Positions 46,500 to 56,542 of a stretch of 58,291 nucleotides of DNA are shown one piece after another (the stretch's first letter is position 1; each line of letters opens with the position of its first letter). Source of the stretch: Erythrobacteraceae bacterium (GTDB lineage Bacteria > Pseudomonadota > Alphaproteobacteria > Sphingomonadales > Sphingomonadaceae); assembly GCA_027489095.1 (NCBI GenBank), contig JAIYAL010000207.1:1-58291 (forward strand), written 5' to 3'. A program made the position numbers and the translations under genes. The notes under the pieces were generated by a model. The model ran no database searches. It worked only from the letters and a program-made list of their open reading frames with translations, and had not been told where the DNA came from.

Positions 46500-47408
46500 T
46501 CAACGCGTCGTGGCGATCAGCGCGGTCGGGGCCTGTGTGGTGCGCGGGCTGACACGCCAGGTCAGCGTTTCGCCTGTGGTGGTGCCTTGCGGCCCTTCAT
46601 CCGTGTTGTTGGCAAGGATGCGCATCCCACCTGCCGCGCGCACGGTGAAGGTGCCGTTGATCTGGGGAATGCCCGGGATTGCTTCAGCCGGGTCTTCGCC
46701 GTTCTTGCGCGCTTCGTCGGCTGCGCCCATCGCGGCCAGACCCGTAAGCGCCCCCATGCCCATCATCGCGCCCATGCCGGTCGCGTCGCCGCTCTGGGCG
46801 GCGAAGCCCGGCGCATTGATGCGCAGCTGTCCACCCTTGCGCAGATAGACCTGCACGAAGGGATTGATTGGCGGAAAGCCCTCGATCATCGGGAACATGA
46901 AATCGTGGCCCATCGTGCTGCTGGCGCGGTAGCTGACGTCGAACACTCCGTCGCCCTTGTGGACGACGCGCTCCCAGCCCTTCTGGCGGCTCAGCAGCTT
47001 CACCAACTCGTCGGCGGCCTTGGGGTCGGATGGGTCGATCCCGCCCATGATTGCGGCCATTTGTTCGGCCTGCTTCTTGGACTGCGCCGCGCGTTCGGCC
47101 GCGCCTGCGTCCCAATCGGCGCGCTGCTGGGCGAGCTCTTCCTCGGTGCACGCGCGCTCCTCGTAGGTCTCGTCGTCATTGCAGGAGGTTGGCTTGAAAG
47201 TCTCGTCGGCGGCAGCACCCATCTGCGCTAGCTTGGAGAGGCCGAGGAAGAAGATCTCGCCGTCATAGCTGAAGGTGAAGCTGTCCGGCCCGGTGATCGC
47301 CAGTTCGGACGTGAACTTGCCCGGCGTCATGAAGCAGCCGGTCAGCGTCAGCGCGCAGGCGCTCAGCACCGCGACGGCGCGCAGGCGAATGGTCGAAAGC
47401 ATCGTCAT
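46500..47408 (-). CDS. Hypothetical lipoprotein
   Basis: 302 residues from the ATG at 47408. Signal and lipobox: VLSACALTLTGC, with the lipidated Cys about 25 residues in. The mature part contains FTSELAITGPDSFTFSYDGEI, a charged helical stretch with Cys pair (SCNDDETYEERACTEEEL), and a Gly/Met/Ala-rich segment (TGMGAMMGMGALTGLAAMG). The C-terminal part ends in GTTTGETLTWRVSP. No catalytic motif is seen and I do not recognise the family; similar proteins seem to occur in related sphingomonads. Convergent with hupB. Confidence 0.75.
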   Translation of the reverse strand: MTMLSTIRLRAVAVLSACALTLTGCFMTPGKFTSELAITGPDSFTFSYDGEIFFLGLSKLAQMGAAADETFKPTSCNDDETYEERACTEEELAQQRADWDAGAAERAAQSKKQAEQMAAIMGGIDPSDPKAADELVKLLSRQKGWERVVHKGDGVFDVSYRASSTMGHDFMFPMIEGFPPINPFVQVYLRKGGQLRINAPGFAAQSGDATGMGAMMGMGALTGLAAMGAADEARKNGEDPAEAIPGIPQINGTFTVRAAGGMRILANNTDEGPQGTTTGETLTWRVSPRTTQAPTALIATTR

Positions 47409-47434
47409 GGTAACACCCCCTTGCTGGCCTGCTT

Positions 47435-48226
47435 CTAGCCGCGTGTCGCCGCGGCATAAAGCGCAATCGCGCCTGCGTTCGAGACGTTGAGGCTCTCGAT
47501 GGCCGAGGTGATCGGCAGCCTGGCGAGCACGTCGCAGTGGTTGGCGATATTCTGGCGCAGGCCTTCGCCTTCCGCGCCCAGCACCAGCGCGAGCGGGCCG
47601 GTGGGCATGACGTCGGCAAGCACCGCCTCGGCCTCGCCCGCCAGCCCGATGCGCCAGTAACCCGTCTCGGCCAGCTCCTCCAGCGCGCGGGCGAGGTTGA
47701 CAACGCGCACCCATGGCATCGTTTCCAGCGCGCCCGACGCCGACTTCGCAAGCACGCCGCCTTCGAGCGGAGCGTGGCGATCCTGCGTGACGATCGCCGC
47801 CGCGCCGAAGGCCGCCGCAGAGCGCAGGATTGCGCCCACATTGTGCGGATCGGTGACCTGATCGAGCACCACGATCGGGCGGCCCGGCTCACCCAGTGCG
47901 ACCTCATCGAGGAACACGTCTTCCAGCGGCGCGCATTCAAGCACAAGTCCTTGATGCGGGGCATCTTTTGCCACAAGGCGCGCAAGATCGGCGGCCTGGG
48001 CGTGTTCGATCGGGAAGCCGGGGGGCAGCTCGCCATCGAGGCTTTCGAGGCCTTCGGGGGTGGCCCACAGCTTGCGATGCTGGCGCTCGGGGTTGTTGAG
48101 CGCCGCCTCGACCGCATGGCGGCCCCACAGCCGCACCGCGCCGCTGCTCGCCCGGCCGGAGCCGCGTCCGCCCTTCATGCGACCGGCCCTGCCGCGAAGG
48201 GCACGCTTCTTTTCACCACTGTTCAT
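47435..48226 (-). CDS. rlmB: 23S rRNA (guanosine(2251)-2'-O)-methyltransferase
   Basis: 263 residues from the ATG at 48226. A basic N-terminus (GEKKRALRGRAGRMKGGRG) and substrate-binding domain (LWGRHAVEAALNN) precede the SPOUT knot: LDQVTDPHNVGAILRSAAAFG, LVLGAEGEGL and IESLNVSNAGAIALYAA. It methylates G2251 in the peptidyl-transferase P loop. TrmH-family relatives act on tRNA, but the N-terminal domain favours RlmB. It is followed on the same strand by the lipoprotein gene. Confidence 0.92.
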   Translation of the reverse strand: MNSGEKKRALRGRAGRMKGGRGSGRASSGAVRLWGRHAVEAALNNPERQHRKLWATPEGLESLDGELPPGFPIEHAQAADLARLVAKDAPHQGLVLECAPLEDVFLDEVALGEPGRPIVVLDQVTDPHNVGAILRSAAAFGAAAIVTQDRHAPLEGGVLAKSASGALETMPWVRVVNLARALEELAETGYWRIGLAGEAEAVLADVMPTGPLALVLGAEGEGLRQNIANHCDVLARLPITSAIESLNVSNAGAIALYAAATRG

Positions 48227-48397
48227 GTTGTTTCCCGGCTGAGGCTTTCCAAGTGTGCCCCCTGCCAGCAGGGCCATTGACAGGCAAGCACCGCTTCGCC
48301 AAAGGGGCGCCTCTCGGCATCGGAGCCCTTTGCGGCGCCGTGCTTTTTCAGAGCATTTCGTGCTCAGGAACGCCCCCCTTAAGACAGGGGACTGTGT

Positions 48398-48483
48398 GGA
48401 CAGGTGGCCGAGTGGTTAAAGGCAGCAGACTGTAAATCTGCCCGTGCAAGCGTACGCTGGTTCGAATCCAGCCCTGTCCACCA
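48398..48483 (+). tRNA. tRNA-Tyr (anticodon GTA)
   Basis: An 86-nt class II tRNA: acceptor GGACAGG / CCTGTCC, D arm GGCCGAGTGGTTAAAGGC, anticodon stem GCAGA/TCTGC around CTGTAAA giving GTA, long variable arm CCGTGCAAGCGTACG, T arm CTGGTTCGAATCCAG, discriminator A and encoded CCA. Confidence 0.98.
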
Positions 48484-48502
48484 CTTCCTCCAATTGTTCC
48501 GA

Positions 48503-48518
48503 TGTTTCACGTGAAACC
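48503..48518. other. parS-like centromere site for ParB
   Basis: TGTTTCACGTGAAACC contains the perfect 14-bp palindrome GTTTCACGTGAAAC and matches the bacterial parS consensus TGTTTCACGTGAAACA at 15 of 16 positions. ParB loads onto such sites and spreads to organise the origin region. In alphaproteobacteria parS sites cluster near parAB and the chromosome origin. No parAB lies in the window, and this is the only copy I found. Confidence 0.85.
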
Positions 48519-48540
48519 CTGCCGCCAAGGCGTGCTGGCG

Positions 48541-48595
48541 AGGGTCTAACCTGACCCTGAAGGGGGTCTAACGGGGGTCTGGAGGGGGTCTAGGC
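48541..48595. repeat. GGGGTCTA direct repeats
   Basis: Four copies of a (G)GGGTCT core within 55 bp: GGGTCTAACC, GGGGGTCTAAC, GGGGGTCTGG, GGGGGTCTAGG. The same words occur in frame in uup at 27091-27170. Confidence 0.65.
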
Positions 48596-48807
48596 GGCAC
48601 CAAAGCGCCTCTGCGATAACCGGGCCGCTAGCCGGCTTTGCGGGCGCGAGGCTTTCAAGGGGTGCAGGCAAGGGGTGCAGCGTCGCTCGGGACGCGGGGC
48701 CGGCCTTCTCTTCGGGGCCGGGCATCATCGCACGATCGTCGCAATCGCTTTCGCAATCGCCATCGGGCGAGAGACGAGGGGCGGCACGTGGCCGCCCCCC
48801 GCAGCAA

Positions 48808-49254
48808 TCAGAAGCGGACGCCGTAACCGATCATGACGCGGTTCAGATCGAAGTCGATCGAGCGCTGGTACTGCAGGCTGATCAGCGACTTTTCGCCGAA
48901 GTTGTGCTGGGCACCGGCACCGACCACGAAGTCGTCGGCATCGCCTTCGGTCGCGCGGGCGTAGCCGCCCAGAACGAAGACCTTGGTGTTTTCCTTGAAC
49001 TTGGTGCCGAGGCGGGCGTTCACGCCGAGCACGGGGTCGTCGAAGCTCAAGTTGGTATCAGCCACACCTTCGATGCCGATGAAGACATTTTCATTGACGT
49101 CAAAATCATGGCCGACAACCAGGCCGAGGGTGTCATCGGTGAAGCCGCCGTCCCACACGATCCCGACGCGCCCTTCGATGCGGGTTTCACCGGCATGGGC
49201 AGGAGTGGCGATGGCGGCGGCGGCAGCAACCGCGGCAAAAGCAAAGCGATGCAT
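48808..49254 (-). CDS. Small outer-membrane beta-barrel protein (opacity-like)
   Basis: 148 residues with a signal peptide (MHRFAFAAVAAAAAIATPAHAG). The mature part is a series of alternating beta strands (TRIEGRVGIVWDGGF, LGLVVGHDFDV, VFIGIEGVADTNLSF, VFVLGGYARATE) ending in MIGYGVRF with the terminal Phe needed for BAM assembly. The size fits an 8-strand barrel. No ligand can be inferred. Confidence 0.85.
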   Translation of the reverse strand: MHRFAFAAVAAAAAIATPAHAGETRIEGRVGIVWDGGFTDDTLGLVVGHDFDVNENVFIGIEGVADTNLSFDDPVLGVNARLGTKFKENTKVFVLGGYARATEGDADDFVVGAGAQHNFGEKSLISLQYQRSIDFDLNRVMIGYGVRF

Positions 49255-49525
49255 CAGTCTTATCCTTACTAAGGGTTACGCCCAGTGTGAGCGATGGCCT
49301 AGCCCTAATCAATGTGGCTATCATGGATAAGAGCCATCGCTGAATTGCCCACTGAATCCGATGAATCGTGACATTCACGCCACAATATGCCGGTCGCTGC
49401 AATCGCCTGGCGCCGCGGCCCGCGCGCGCCGGCTGAAAGCACATCGCCCACCCACCCGGCCCGCACAGGGCGGCACGGATGGGCGGGCGACTTGCCGACG
49501 ATGCGACCCGCCGGGCAGCTTGCAA

Positions 49526-51907
49526 TCAGGCGGCGAGCTTGGCCGGCTGCTGATCAGCCCAGGCGAGGCCCGGCAGATAGCGCGCGTCGACCTTGCCGTC
49601 CTTCATCGCAAACAGGTGCAGCCAGCCATTGTCGAACAGCGCGCGCACCCCCGGGTGCTTTTCAAGGATCGCGATCATCTCTTCGCGCGGGGCCTCGATC
49701 ATCACTGACAGGCGCAGCGGCTCGTGCTGCAAGCTATCGCCGTCGTGAACCGCCTGCCAGGGCAGGCCGGGGCGCAGGCGGCCGCCATTGCCCTCGATCA
49801 CGCCGATCCCGCCGACGACGTTGTGGATCAGCTTGTTGCCGCCGCCGAACATCTCGGGCGCGACGCTCGAGCCGTAGTATTGCAGGGAAATCCAGCTCGC
49901 CACCACCACCGGCGCGGTGATGATCAGCTCAAGCGTGCCGAAGCCCGCGTCCGCCTGCCAGTCGTAGGAGTGAAGGAAGGCGCGGCCCCCGAGGTCGCGG
50001 CCCGCCGTGGCTTCGCGCGGGGCGGCGATGAAGGCCGCGCAGCCGGCCAGGCCCCACTCGGGGCGGATTTCGGCCCAGTTCTGAGCGCGCCCGGCGATCG
50101 TCGCCGCTGACGCGCCGGGCAGCCGCACCGCGCGCTCGGCACGGGCGATCTTGGCCGCCTGCGCCAGCATTCCGCGCACCTTGGCAAGATCGCCGCTGCG
50201 CGCGGCCGGCAGGCCGTCTTCGTAGATCGTGATCGCATCGGTGGTGGTATCGTGCAGGCCCGCGACGAACAGCGTGTCATCGGCCACCTCGACGCCCCTT
50301 GCCGCAAGCCCGGCGCGGGTTTCGGGGTCGTTGAGCAGGATGGCCAGCAGGCGGGCCGAGACCTCGCCGGTGTAGCCCCCGCAGGCGCCGCAGTGATAGG
50401 CGCTTTCGTGGGGGTTGTTGGTGACATTGCCGCCGTGGCCGAGCAGCAGCACGATGGCGCCGTGACCCTTGGTGAGGCTCATCGCCTTGAGCACGGCGGC
50501 CCCGGTGTCGGCCTTGGCCTCGGCGCTCATCCCGCCGATCACTTCGGGCGCGGGCTCAAGCTTGGCCTTGGGCACGAAGCCCAGCGCGGACTTGACCAGC
50601 TTGACCGCATAGACCGGGCCCGCCGCCTCGACGAAGGCGAAGGAGGAGACGGCGGCCTGGCGGAAGCGGCCCCATGCGCGGCGGCTGCGCGCGGCGATGC
50701 GATCGGCCTGATCCTTGGCCGGATCCCCTGCGCTGCTGGTATTCACCCCCGGGTTGAGCAGCACCGGCAGGCGCGCCTCAAGAATGTCAGAACCGTGCGC
50801 GTGGTGCGCCAGCGGCAGGCCGAAGAAGCCCGCAAAGCCGATCGTGGCCGTATTGCTGTCGATGCTTTCGAGCGCGCGGCGGAACACTTCCGAGCGCACG
50901 TCGATGCAGAAGGCGGCCTGCAGGAAGGGCCGCTCGGCAACCGGCGCGGCGCCGTCCAGATCGGCCATAAGGCGGCGCTGATGGCCGCGGTCGGCGGCGT
51001 CCTGGAGGATCGCCAGCGCGACCTCGTCCGGCCCGGCAGCGACCGGCTGGGCGTGGGCTTCGACGGCCTTGGCCCACATGTCGGCAACTTGCGGTGCGTG
51101 GGCGAGCAGGGCTTCGTCCCAGATCAGACGGATCGCGACGAGATCGATCAGCGTGCGATCGGTGCCGCCGGCAAGCTCGGCCTGCCACAGCAGCCAGCGG
51201 GCGTGCTGCGCCCAGCCGCCAAGGCTCATCGCGAGGCGGTGGAACGCGGTCGGCGCGGCGGCATCGGACAGTCCAAGCGCATCGGCAGCGGCAAGGATCG
51301 CACGTTCGGTGGTATCGGGCGCGGCGGCGACATGGGCGCAGAAGCCCTCAAGACCCGCGATTTCGGGGGTGAGGTCATGCATCGCCCAGGCGCGCCAGGC
51401 GGCAAAGGCCTCGGCGCCCGGAGCGGGCGACCACAGCGCCTGCCCGCGATCGAAGTGGCCCGCAGCCCACAGGCCGATGCAACGGTCGATCAGGGCCGGC
51501 CAGTCGATCCCGGTGGCTTGCGCCGCGAGGTCAGCGATGGTCGGCAGCGCGCGCGGGGCGGGGCCGGCGCCGAGGCGCGCGGCGGCATGGCGCAGCATCG
51601 CGGTGTCGGCGGGCTTCAGGGTCGCGGTGCTGGCGGCGAGCGCATCGGCAAGGTCGGCCTCGGTGATCGCGCCGCTGACGATGGCGTCGCAATATTCCGC
51701 GCCGGTGCGGGTGACGCGGACGCCTGCGACCCGGGCGAGCCGCGCGGCGGCGGTGGCGAGGTCCTCCTCGGTCTGGCCGAGGAAGGGGTTGACCGCGACC
51801 GTGGCGTCAAGCGGGAAGGCGGGCGGGATGGCACGGCAGGCCGCCTCGGCGGCGTCAAGCACCGCGGAGAAGCGGGCCGGGGCGATGTCAGCGTGGTTCA
51901 TGAGCAT
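49526..51907 (-). CDS. dabA: Inorganic carbon transporter subunit DabA (DUF2309)
   Basis: 793 residues. A beta-carbonic-anhydrase-like zinc site is present: Cys334 and Asp336 in AFCIDVRSE, and His491 and Cys506 in [13 protein letters not shown]...HCGACGG. The C-x-D and 15-residue His-to-Cys spacings equal those of characterised DabA. It is peripheral to the membrane and thought to hydrate CO2 one-way to bicarbonate, driven by its partner DabB. The start is the first of two closely spaced ATGs (51907, 51901). It follows dabB by 31 bp. Confidence 0.93.
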   Translation of the reverse strand: MLMNHADIAPARFSAVLDAAEAACRAIPPAFPLDATVAVNPFLGQTEEDLATAAARLARVAGVRVTRTGAEYCDAIVSGAITEADLADALAASTATLKPADTAMLRHAAARLGAGPAPRALPTIADLAAQATGIDWPALIDRCIGLWAAGHFDRGQALWSPAPGAEAFAAWRAWAMHDLTPEIAGLEGFCAHVAAAPDTTERAILAAADALGLSDAAAPTAFHRLAMSLGGWAQHARWLLWQAELAGGTDRTLIDLVAIRLIWDEALLAHAPQVADMWAKAVEAHAQPVAAGPDEVALAILQDAADRGHQRRLMADLDGAAPVAERPFLQAAFCIDVRSEVFRRALESIDSNTATIGFAGFFGLPLAHHAHGSDILEARLPVLLNPGVNTSSAGDPAKDQADRIAARSRRAWGRFRQAAVSSFAFVEAAGPVYAVKLVKSALGFVPKAKLEPAPEVIGGMSAEAKADTGAAVLKAMSLTKGHGAIVLLLGHGGNVTNNPHESAYHCGACGGYTGEVSARLLAILLNDPETRAGLAARGVEVADDTLFVAGLHDTTTDAITIYEDGLPAARSGDLAKVRGMLAQAAKIARAERAVRLPGASAATIAGRAQNWAEIRPEWGLAGCAAFIAAPREATAGRDLGGRAFLHSYDWQADAGFGTLELIITAPVVVASWISLQYYGSSVAPEMFGGGNKLIHNVVGGIGVIEGNGGRLRPGLPWQAVHDGDSLQHEPLRLSVMIEAPREEMIAILEKHPGVRALFDNGWLHLFAMKDGKVDARYLPGLAWADQQPAKLAA

Positions 51908-51938
51908 GACGGGTCTCCGAAGGGGTGTGTGCGGGGGA

Positions 51939-53507
51939 TCAGCGGGCGTTGGTGGAGCGGAAGCCGCCAATCGCGCGGTCGAGCAGGGCGTTGAGGTAGA
52001 GGCCGTTGGCAAGGTGGACGCGCAGGCCAGCCGTGGCCGGATGGTGCGCCCACAGCGGGAACAGCGCCTGGGCAAAGGCAACGAGGCCGAAGCTCGCCAC
52101 CGCGATCACGATCAGCGCCCATTCGAGCGAACCGGGGGTCGGTACGGCGGGAAGGATCGGGCCCCAGATCGTCTGGGCGATCGCCTGGAAGCTGAAGTAG
52201 CCGATCGCGGCCGCCAGCGCCGAGGCGCCGGTGCGGATGGTGAGCTGCGCCGGGGCGCGGTCGGCAAGGCCCTGCGCGACGAGGTAGGCCACCCCGAAGA
52301 TCAGGATCGCACCCAGCGCAAGCGCCTGCGGCGACTTGGGGCCGAGGCCGATGGTGAAGGCGGTCGCGATGGCGGCGAAGATGGCGAGCGCGAGCGCGAA
52401 GCTCTTGACCACGGCGGTGACATTGGGCGCCGCGACCGGGCCGGGGCGGCGGATGTTCGAAACGTCGGCCACCGCGCCTCCCGATGAAAGGAAGGCGTGG
52501 GCCTTGTAAAGCGAGTGGGCGATGATGTGCAGCAGCGCCAGCGTCCACAGGCCAAGGCCGCATTGCAGCAGCATGAAGCCCATCTGCGAGACGGTCGACC
52601 AGGCCAGCGCGGTCTTGATCGCGCTCTGGGTGAGCATCACCGCTGCGCCGAACAATGCTGTGGCGCCGCCGATCATGACGAGCGCGGCCATCGCGCCGGT
52701 GCTCTGCTGGACGAGGCCGGCGGCAGTGATCAGGAGCACGCCGCCCGAATTGATGATCCCGGCGTGGAGCAGCGCGGAGACGGGGGTGGGGGCCTCCATC
52801 ACCTCGGTCAGCCAGCCGTGCAGCGGGAAGGCGGCGGTCTTCAATGCGGCGGCCGCGACGATTGCGGCGACGCCCAGCGTGCCGGCAAGGCCGAGGCCGC
52901 CCTTGGCAGCGGCGGCCGCGGGCAGCGCGGTCACGTCAAGCGTGCCGAACGCGGCGAACAGGAGCGCAGCGGCGATCACCAGCATCGCATCGCCCATGTG
53001 CCAGACGCGCACGAACTTGGTCGCAGCGCGCTGGGCCTCGGGGCGGTCGGGATAGAAGAGGAGGAGTTGCTTGAGCGCAAGGCCGACCACAAAGCTGGAC
53101 AGGATCAAGGTCGGGATGGTGCCAGACTGGACGAACACCAGCACCGCCGCCAGCGCGGTCAGCATCAGCCCATGGAACGCGCCCTCGCGCGCCTCGCCGT
53201 CGAGATAGGTGCGGCTGTAGCGCATCACGATCCAGCCGATGAAGCCGACCAGGCTGGCCATGCTGGCAGCAACGAGATCGCTGCGCATACCCAGCGTGAG
53301 AGCGCCTTCGAAGATGCTGAGCCCGGCAGGCGCACCCATCGCGGTCTGAACCAGCCCGGCCAGCGCGATCGCGAAGGCCGCGAAGGCCGAGGCTTCGGAA
53401 GCTGCGGGAAGCGCGCCGGGACGCTTGCCCGGACGAGCCAGAGCGAGCAGGATGACCGGCACCAGCGCCAGAGGGCTAAGCATGGTCAGGGCGATGGTCT
53501 CAGGCAT
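51939..53507 (-). CDS. dabB: Inorganic carbon transporter subunit DabB (NuoL-like)
   Basis: 522 residues, a multi-span membrane protein of the proton-conducting transporter family (NuoL/MrpA type). Signatures are [49 protein letters not shown] and [19 protein letters not shown]. It couples proton flow to DabA. First gene of the dabB-dabA operon and divergent from a LysR-type regulator, with a LysR box between. In heterotrophs such pumps supply bicarbonate for anaplerotic carboxylases. Confidence 0.93.
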   Translation of the reverse strand: MPETIALTMLSPLALVPVILLALARPGKRPGALPAASEASAFAAFAIALAGLVQTAMGAPAGLSIFEGALTLGMRSDLVAASMASLVGFIGWIVMRYSRTYLDGEAREGAFHGLMLTALAAVLVFVQSGTIPTLILSSFVVGLALKQLLLFYPDRPEAQRAATKFVRVWHMGDAMLVIAAALLFAAFGTLDVTALPAAAAAKGGLGLAGTLGVAAIVAAAALKTAAFPLHGWLTEVMEAPTPVSALLHAGIINSGGVLLITAAGLVQQSTGAMAALVMIGGATALFGAAVMLTQSAIKTALAWSTVSQMGFMLLQCGLGLWTLALLHIIAHSLYKAHAFLSSGGAVADVSNIRRPGPVAAPNVTAVVKSFALALAIFAAIATAFTIGLGPKSPQALALGAILIFGVAYLVAQGLADRAPAQLTIRTGASALAAAIGYFSFQAIAQTIWGPILPAVPTPGSLEWALIVIAVASFGLVAFAQALFPLWAHHPATAGLRVHLANGLYLNALLDRAIGGFRSTNAR

Positions 53508-53595
53508 GAAGCGGCACTCCGGCGTAAGGTGAAACTTGCAAGGGGCCGAATAGGGACTGGACGAAATTTAAGAAAATACATATTTTGTCGCCAAA

Positions 53596-53614
53596 CGTTC
53601 GGTAGAAACGAACG
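53596..53614. promoter_or_regulatory. LysR-type operator (T-N11-A dyad)
   Basis: CGTTCG-GTAGAAA-CGAACG is a 6-bp perfect dyad containing the LysR-type T-N11-A pattern (TCG-N7-CGA). It lies 19 bp upstream of lysR and 88 bp upstream of the divergent dabB start, next to an AT-rich stretch (53566-53586) that may hold the dabB promoter. Confidence 0.75.
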
Positions 53615-53633
53615 ATTTGCGGGACGACCACTG

Positions 53634-54548
53634 ATGGCGAGCCTCAACCTTCACCACCTGCGCCTGTTCCGCGCCGTCGCGCGCGAGGGGACGCTGACGG
53701 CGGCGGCGCGCGCGCTCAACATCTCGCAAAGCGCTGTCTCCACCCAGATCAAGGCGCTGGAGGCCGATCTCGGCCACGACCTGTTCGAGCGGCGCGGGCG
53801 CAATCTCGTGCTGACCGAGGCGGGGCGGATCGCGCTCGATTATGCCGAGCAGATCTTCCGCGCCTCCGAACAGCTCACCGCGACCTTCCGCGCGGTCGGC
53901 GGTCAGCGCAAGGTGCTGCGCATCGGCGCGCTCGCCACCTTGTCACGCAACTTCCAGATGGGTTTCCTTGCGCCCTTGCTGGGCCGCGATGATGTCGAGG
54001 TGGTGCTGCGTTCGGGCACACAGGCTTCGCTGTTGCGCGCGCTCGACGCGCTGAGGATCGACGTGCTGCTCACCAATCAGGTGCCCGCGCGCGATGCGGC
54101 GAGCCCCTATCTGGTGCGGCGCATCGCCGAGCAGCCGGTCAGCCTTGTGGGCGCACGCTCGCGTCTCGCGCTGGCGGCGCAGGGCCTCCCCGTGCTGCTG
54201 GCGCAGGCGCCGCTGCTGCTCCCCACTCCCGAAACCGCGCTGCGTGCCGGGTTCGACGCGCTGATCGAGAATCTCGGCATTGTGCCCCATGTCGCCGCCG
54301 AGGCTGACGATATGGCGATGCTGCGCCTGCTCGCGCGCTCGGACGCGGGCGTCGCGGTGATCCCGCCGATTGTGGTGCGCGACGAGCTGGCGGCGGGCAC
54401 ATTGTTCGAGCTCGCCCAGCTCCCCGGCATCACCGAGGAGTTTCACGCTGTCACCATCGCGCGCACCTTCCCCAACCCGCTGCTGCGCGAGGTGCTCGAT
54501 ACGGCTCCGGAGGCGGCAGGGCTTGCGGGCGAAGAGGGTGGGACGTAA
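53634..54548 (+). CDS. LysR-family transcriptional regulator of the dab genes
   Basis: 304 residues. The winged helix (LNLHHLRLFRAVAREGTLTAAARALNIS, QSAVSTQIKALEADLGHDLFERRGRNLVLTEAGR) is followed by an effector-binding domain (LRIGALATLSRNFQMGFLAPLL, LLARSDAGVAVIPPIVVRDELAAG). NhaR-like in wording. The divergent layout and the T-N11-A dyad suggest that it controls dabBA, probably in response to CO2/bicarbonate supply or pH; this is inferred from position. Confidence 0.92.
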   Translation: MASLNLHHLRLFRAVAREGTLTAAARALNISQSAVSTQIKALEADLGHDLFERRGRNLVLTEAGRIALDYAEQIFRASEQLTATFRAVGGQRKVLRIGALATLSRNFQMGFLAPLLGRDDVEVVLRSGTQASLLRALDALRIDVLLTNQVPARDAASPYLVRRIAEQPVSLVGARSRLALAAQGLPVLLAQAPLLLPTPETALRAGFDALIENLGIVPHVAAEADDMAMLRLLARSDAGVAVIPPIVVRDELAAGTLFELAQLPGITEEFHAVTIARTFPNPLLREVLDTAPEAAGLAGEEGGT

Positions 54549-54590
54549 AGCGCGCCTCCCATGCTTGAGATGCAGGAATAGCAACCTCCC

Positions 54591-55727
54591 ATGACCGCCA
54601 CCCTTACCGGCCGCCCCGTCATTTCCGCCACCGGCCTGTTCACTCCGGCCGAAAGCATCACCAACGCCGAGCTGGTCGCCAGCTTCAACGCCTTCGCTGA
54701 CCGCCACAACGCCGCCCACGCCGAGGCGATTGCGGCGGGCGAGGCCGAGGCACTGCCCTATTCGTCGGTTGAATTCATCGAGAAGGCGAGCGGGATCAAG
54801 GCGCGCCATGTGATGAGCAAGGCCGCGATTCTCGACCCCGAGACGATGTGCCCGCGCCTGCCCGAGCGCGCCAATGACGAGCTGTCGGTGATGGCTGAGA
54901 TCGGCGTCGCCGCCGCGCGGCAGGCATTGGAACGCGCGGGCCGCAAGCCCGAGGACGTGGACGCGGTGCTGTGCGCGGCCTCCAACATGCAGCGCGCCTA
55001 CCCGGCGATGGCGATCGAGATCCAGCAGGCGCTGGGGATCGACGGCTTCGGCTTCGACATGAACGTTGCCTGCTCCTCGGCAACCTTCGGCATCCAGACA
55101 GCGGCCGACTACGTGCGTGCCGGCAATGCCCGATCGGTGCTGGTGGTGAGCCCGGAGATCACCTCGGGCCACCTCAACTGGCGTGACCGCGACAGCCACT
55201 TCATCTTCGGCGACGTGGCGACCGCGGTGCTGGTTGAGGATGCAGCCATTGCGCCCGCCGAGCATTGGGAAATCCTCGGCACCCGGCTGAAGACGGTGTT
55301 TTCGAATAACATCCGCAACAATTTCGGCTTCCTGAACCGCGCCCATCCCGAAAGCACCGGCAGCGCCGACAAGCTGTTCGTTCAGGAAGGGCGCAAGGTT
55401 TTCAAGGAAGTCGTGCCGATGGTCGCGCAGATGATCCTCGACGAGGCGACACGGCTCGGCCTTGATCCTGCGGCGACGCGGCGGCTTTGGCTGCACCAGG
55501 CGAATGCGGGGATGAACCGGCTGATTGCGCACAAGGTTCTCGGCCATGAGGCCAGCGAGGACGAAAGCCCGACCGTGCTCGACACCTATGGCAACACCTC
55601 CAGCGCAGGCTCGATCATCGCCTTCCACAAGCACAACGACGATCTTGCCGCGGGCGACACCGGGCTGATCTGTTCCTTCGGGGCGGGCTATTCGGCCGGC
55701 ACGGTGTTCGTGCGCAAGGTTGCCTAA
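54591..55727 (+). CDS. Beta-ketoacyl-ACP synthase III (FabH-like, long form)
   Basis: 378 residues, a thiolase-fold condensing enzyme. The catalytic triad is Cys161 ([10 protein letters not shown]), His302 (LHQANAGMN) and Asn335 (YGNTSSAG). It is about 50 residues longer than E. coli FabH, with an insert near residues 40-75, as in the second KAS III type of many alphaproteobacteria. It starts fatty acid synthesis by condensing an acyl-CoA with malonyl-ACP; primer preference cannot be told. It is 43 bp after lysR and 63 bp before psd. Confidence 0.9.
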   Translation: MTATLTGRPVISATGLFTPAESITNAELVASFNAFADRHNAAHAEAIAAGEAEALPYSSVEFIEKASGIKARHVMSKAAILDPETMCPRLPERANDELSVMAEIGVAAARQALERAGRKPEDVDAVLCAASNMQRAYPAMAIEIQQALGIDGFGFDMNVACSSATFGIQTAADYVRAGNARSVLVVSPEITSGHLNWRDRDSHFIFGDVATAVLVEDAAIAPAEHWEILGTRLKTVFSNNIRNNFGFLNRAHPESTGSADKLFVQEGRKVFKEVVPMVAQMILDEATRLGLDPAATRRLWLHQANAGMNRLIAHKVLGHEASEDESPTVLDTYGNTSSAGSIIAFHKHNDDLAAGDTGLICSFGAGYSAGTVFVRKVA

Positions 55728-55789
55728 GCTGGCCGACACGGGGCCGACTTGCCTTGCGGCCTTGCGGCCGCTTCCCTAGAAGCGAAACG

Positions 55790-56542
55790 ATGGCAGGCGA
55801 AATCCTCGACAACAAAGGCCGCGGCGAGGCCGGCTGGAACTGGCCCGCGATCCATCCGGAAGGTCGCAAGTTCGGTCTGATCGCGGCGGCGGCGAGCATT
55901 TTCGTGCTGCTGGTGCTCGGCTGGGAGCTCATCGGCTGGCCGATGTTGCTGGCCTCTGCGGGCGTGTTTGCCTTCTTCCGCGATCCCGAGCGCGTTGTGC
56001 CGCAGAGCGATGCGGCGATCATCGCGCCAGCTGACGGGATCGTCACCCGGATCGAGACGGTGGAACCTCCGCTTGAACTGCAGATCGAGGACGGTTCTGG
56101 CCATGCGGGCCTGCCCGCCGGGCTTGTCACGCGGGTTTCGATCTTCCTCAGCGTTTTCGATGTCCACATCAACCGCACCCCCGTGGGCGGGACGGTGCGG
56201 CGCGTGGTCTATATTCCGGGCCGCTTCATCAGCGCCGAACTCGACAAGGCGAGCGAGGAGAACGAGCGCCAGCATATTCTTGTCGAGCGGAGTGACGGGC
56301 TGAAGGTCGGCTTCACGCAAATCGCCGGGCTGGTGGCGCGGCGGATCGTGCCGTTCGTCAAGCCGGGCGACATCCTCGCCAAGGGGCAGCGCGTCGGGCT
56401 GATCCGCTTTGGCAGCCGGGTCGATGTCTATCTGCCCGCCGGGACTGACGCTGCGGTGATGATCGGGCAGCGGATGATCGCGGGCGAGACCGTGATTGCC
56501 ACCATCGGCCAGCGCGGGCTGATCGAGGGGATTGCCCAATGA
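55790..56542 (+). CDS. psd: Phosphatidylserine decarboxylase proenzyme
   Basis: 250 residues, the short (type II) bacterial form. Membrane-associated N-terminus ([28 protein letters not shown]), then [26 protein letters not shown] with the conserved His, and the self-cleavage site [12 protein letters not shown], whose Ser (about residue 208) becomes the pyruvoyl group. It makes phosphatidylethanolamine. It overlaps pssA by 4 bp (ATGA), so the two steps of PE synthesis are coupled. Confidence 0.96.
   Translation: MAGEILDNKGRGEAGWNWPAIHPEGRKFGLIAAAASIFVLLVLGWELIGWPMLLASAGVFAFFRDPERVVPQSDAAIIAPADGIVTRIETVEPPLELQIEDGSGHAGLPAGLVTRVSIFLSVFDVHINRTPVGGTVRRVVYIPGRFISAELDKASEENERQHILVERSDGLKVGFTQIAGLVARRIVPFVKPGDILAKGQRVGLIRFGSRVDVYLPAGTDAAVMIGQRMIAGETVIATIGQRGLIEGIAQ

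Larger units (their letters stand above)
48484..48807. other. Intergenic region holding a parS-like site and short repeats
   Basis: 324 bp between tRNA-Tyr and the outer-membrane protein gene. It holds the parS-like palindrome (48503-48518) and a run of GGGGTCTA words (48541-48595). No gene or further RNA is seen in the remainder. Confidence 0.7.

Noticed and set aside
48278-48300. TTGACA box upstream of tRNA-Tyr as promoter
   Set aside because: No acceptable -10 element stands 16-18 bp downstream, so the match may be chance.
50252-51994. Long open frame antisense to dabA
   Set aside because: It lies wholly opposite a well-supported gene, has shadow-like Gly/Arg/Asp composition and no recognisable domain; typical of GC-rich third-codon bias.
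52497-54548. Open frame that runs from antisense of dabB into lysR
   Set aside because: Only the part from 53634 encodes a recognisable protein; the upstream part is antisense of dabB.
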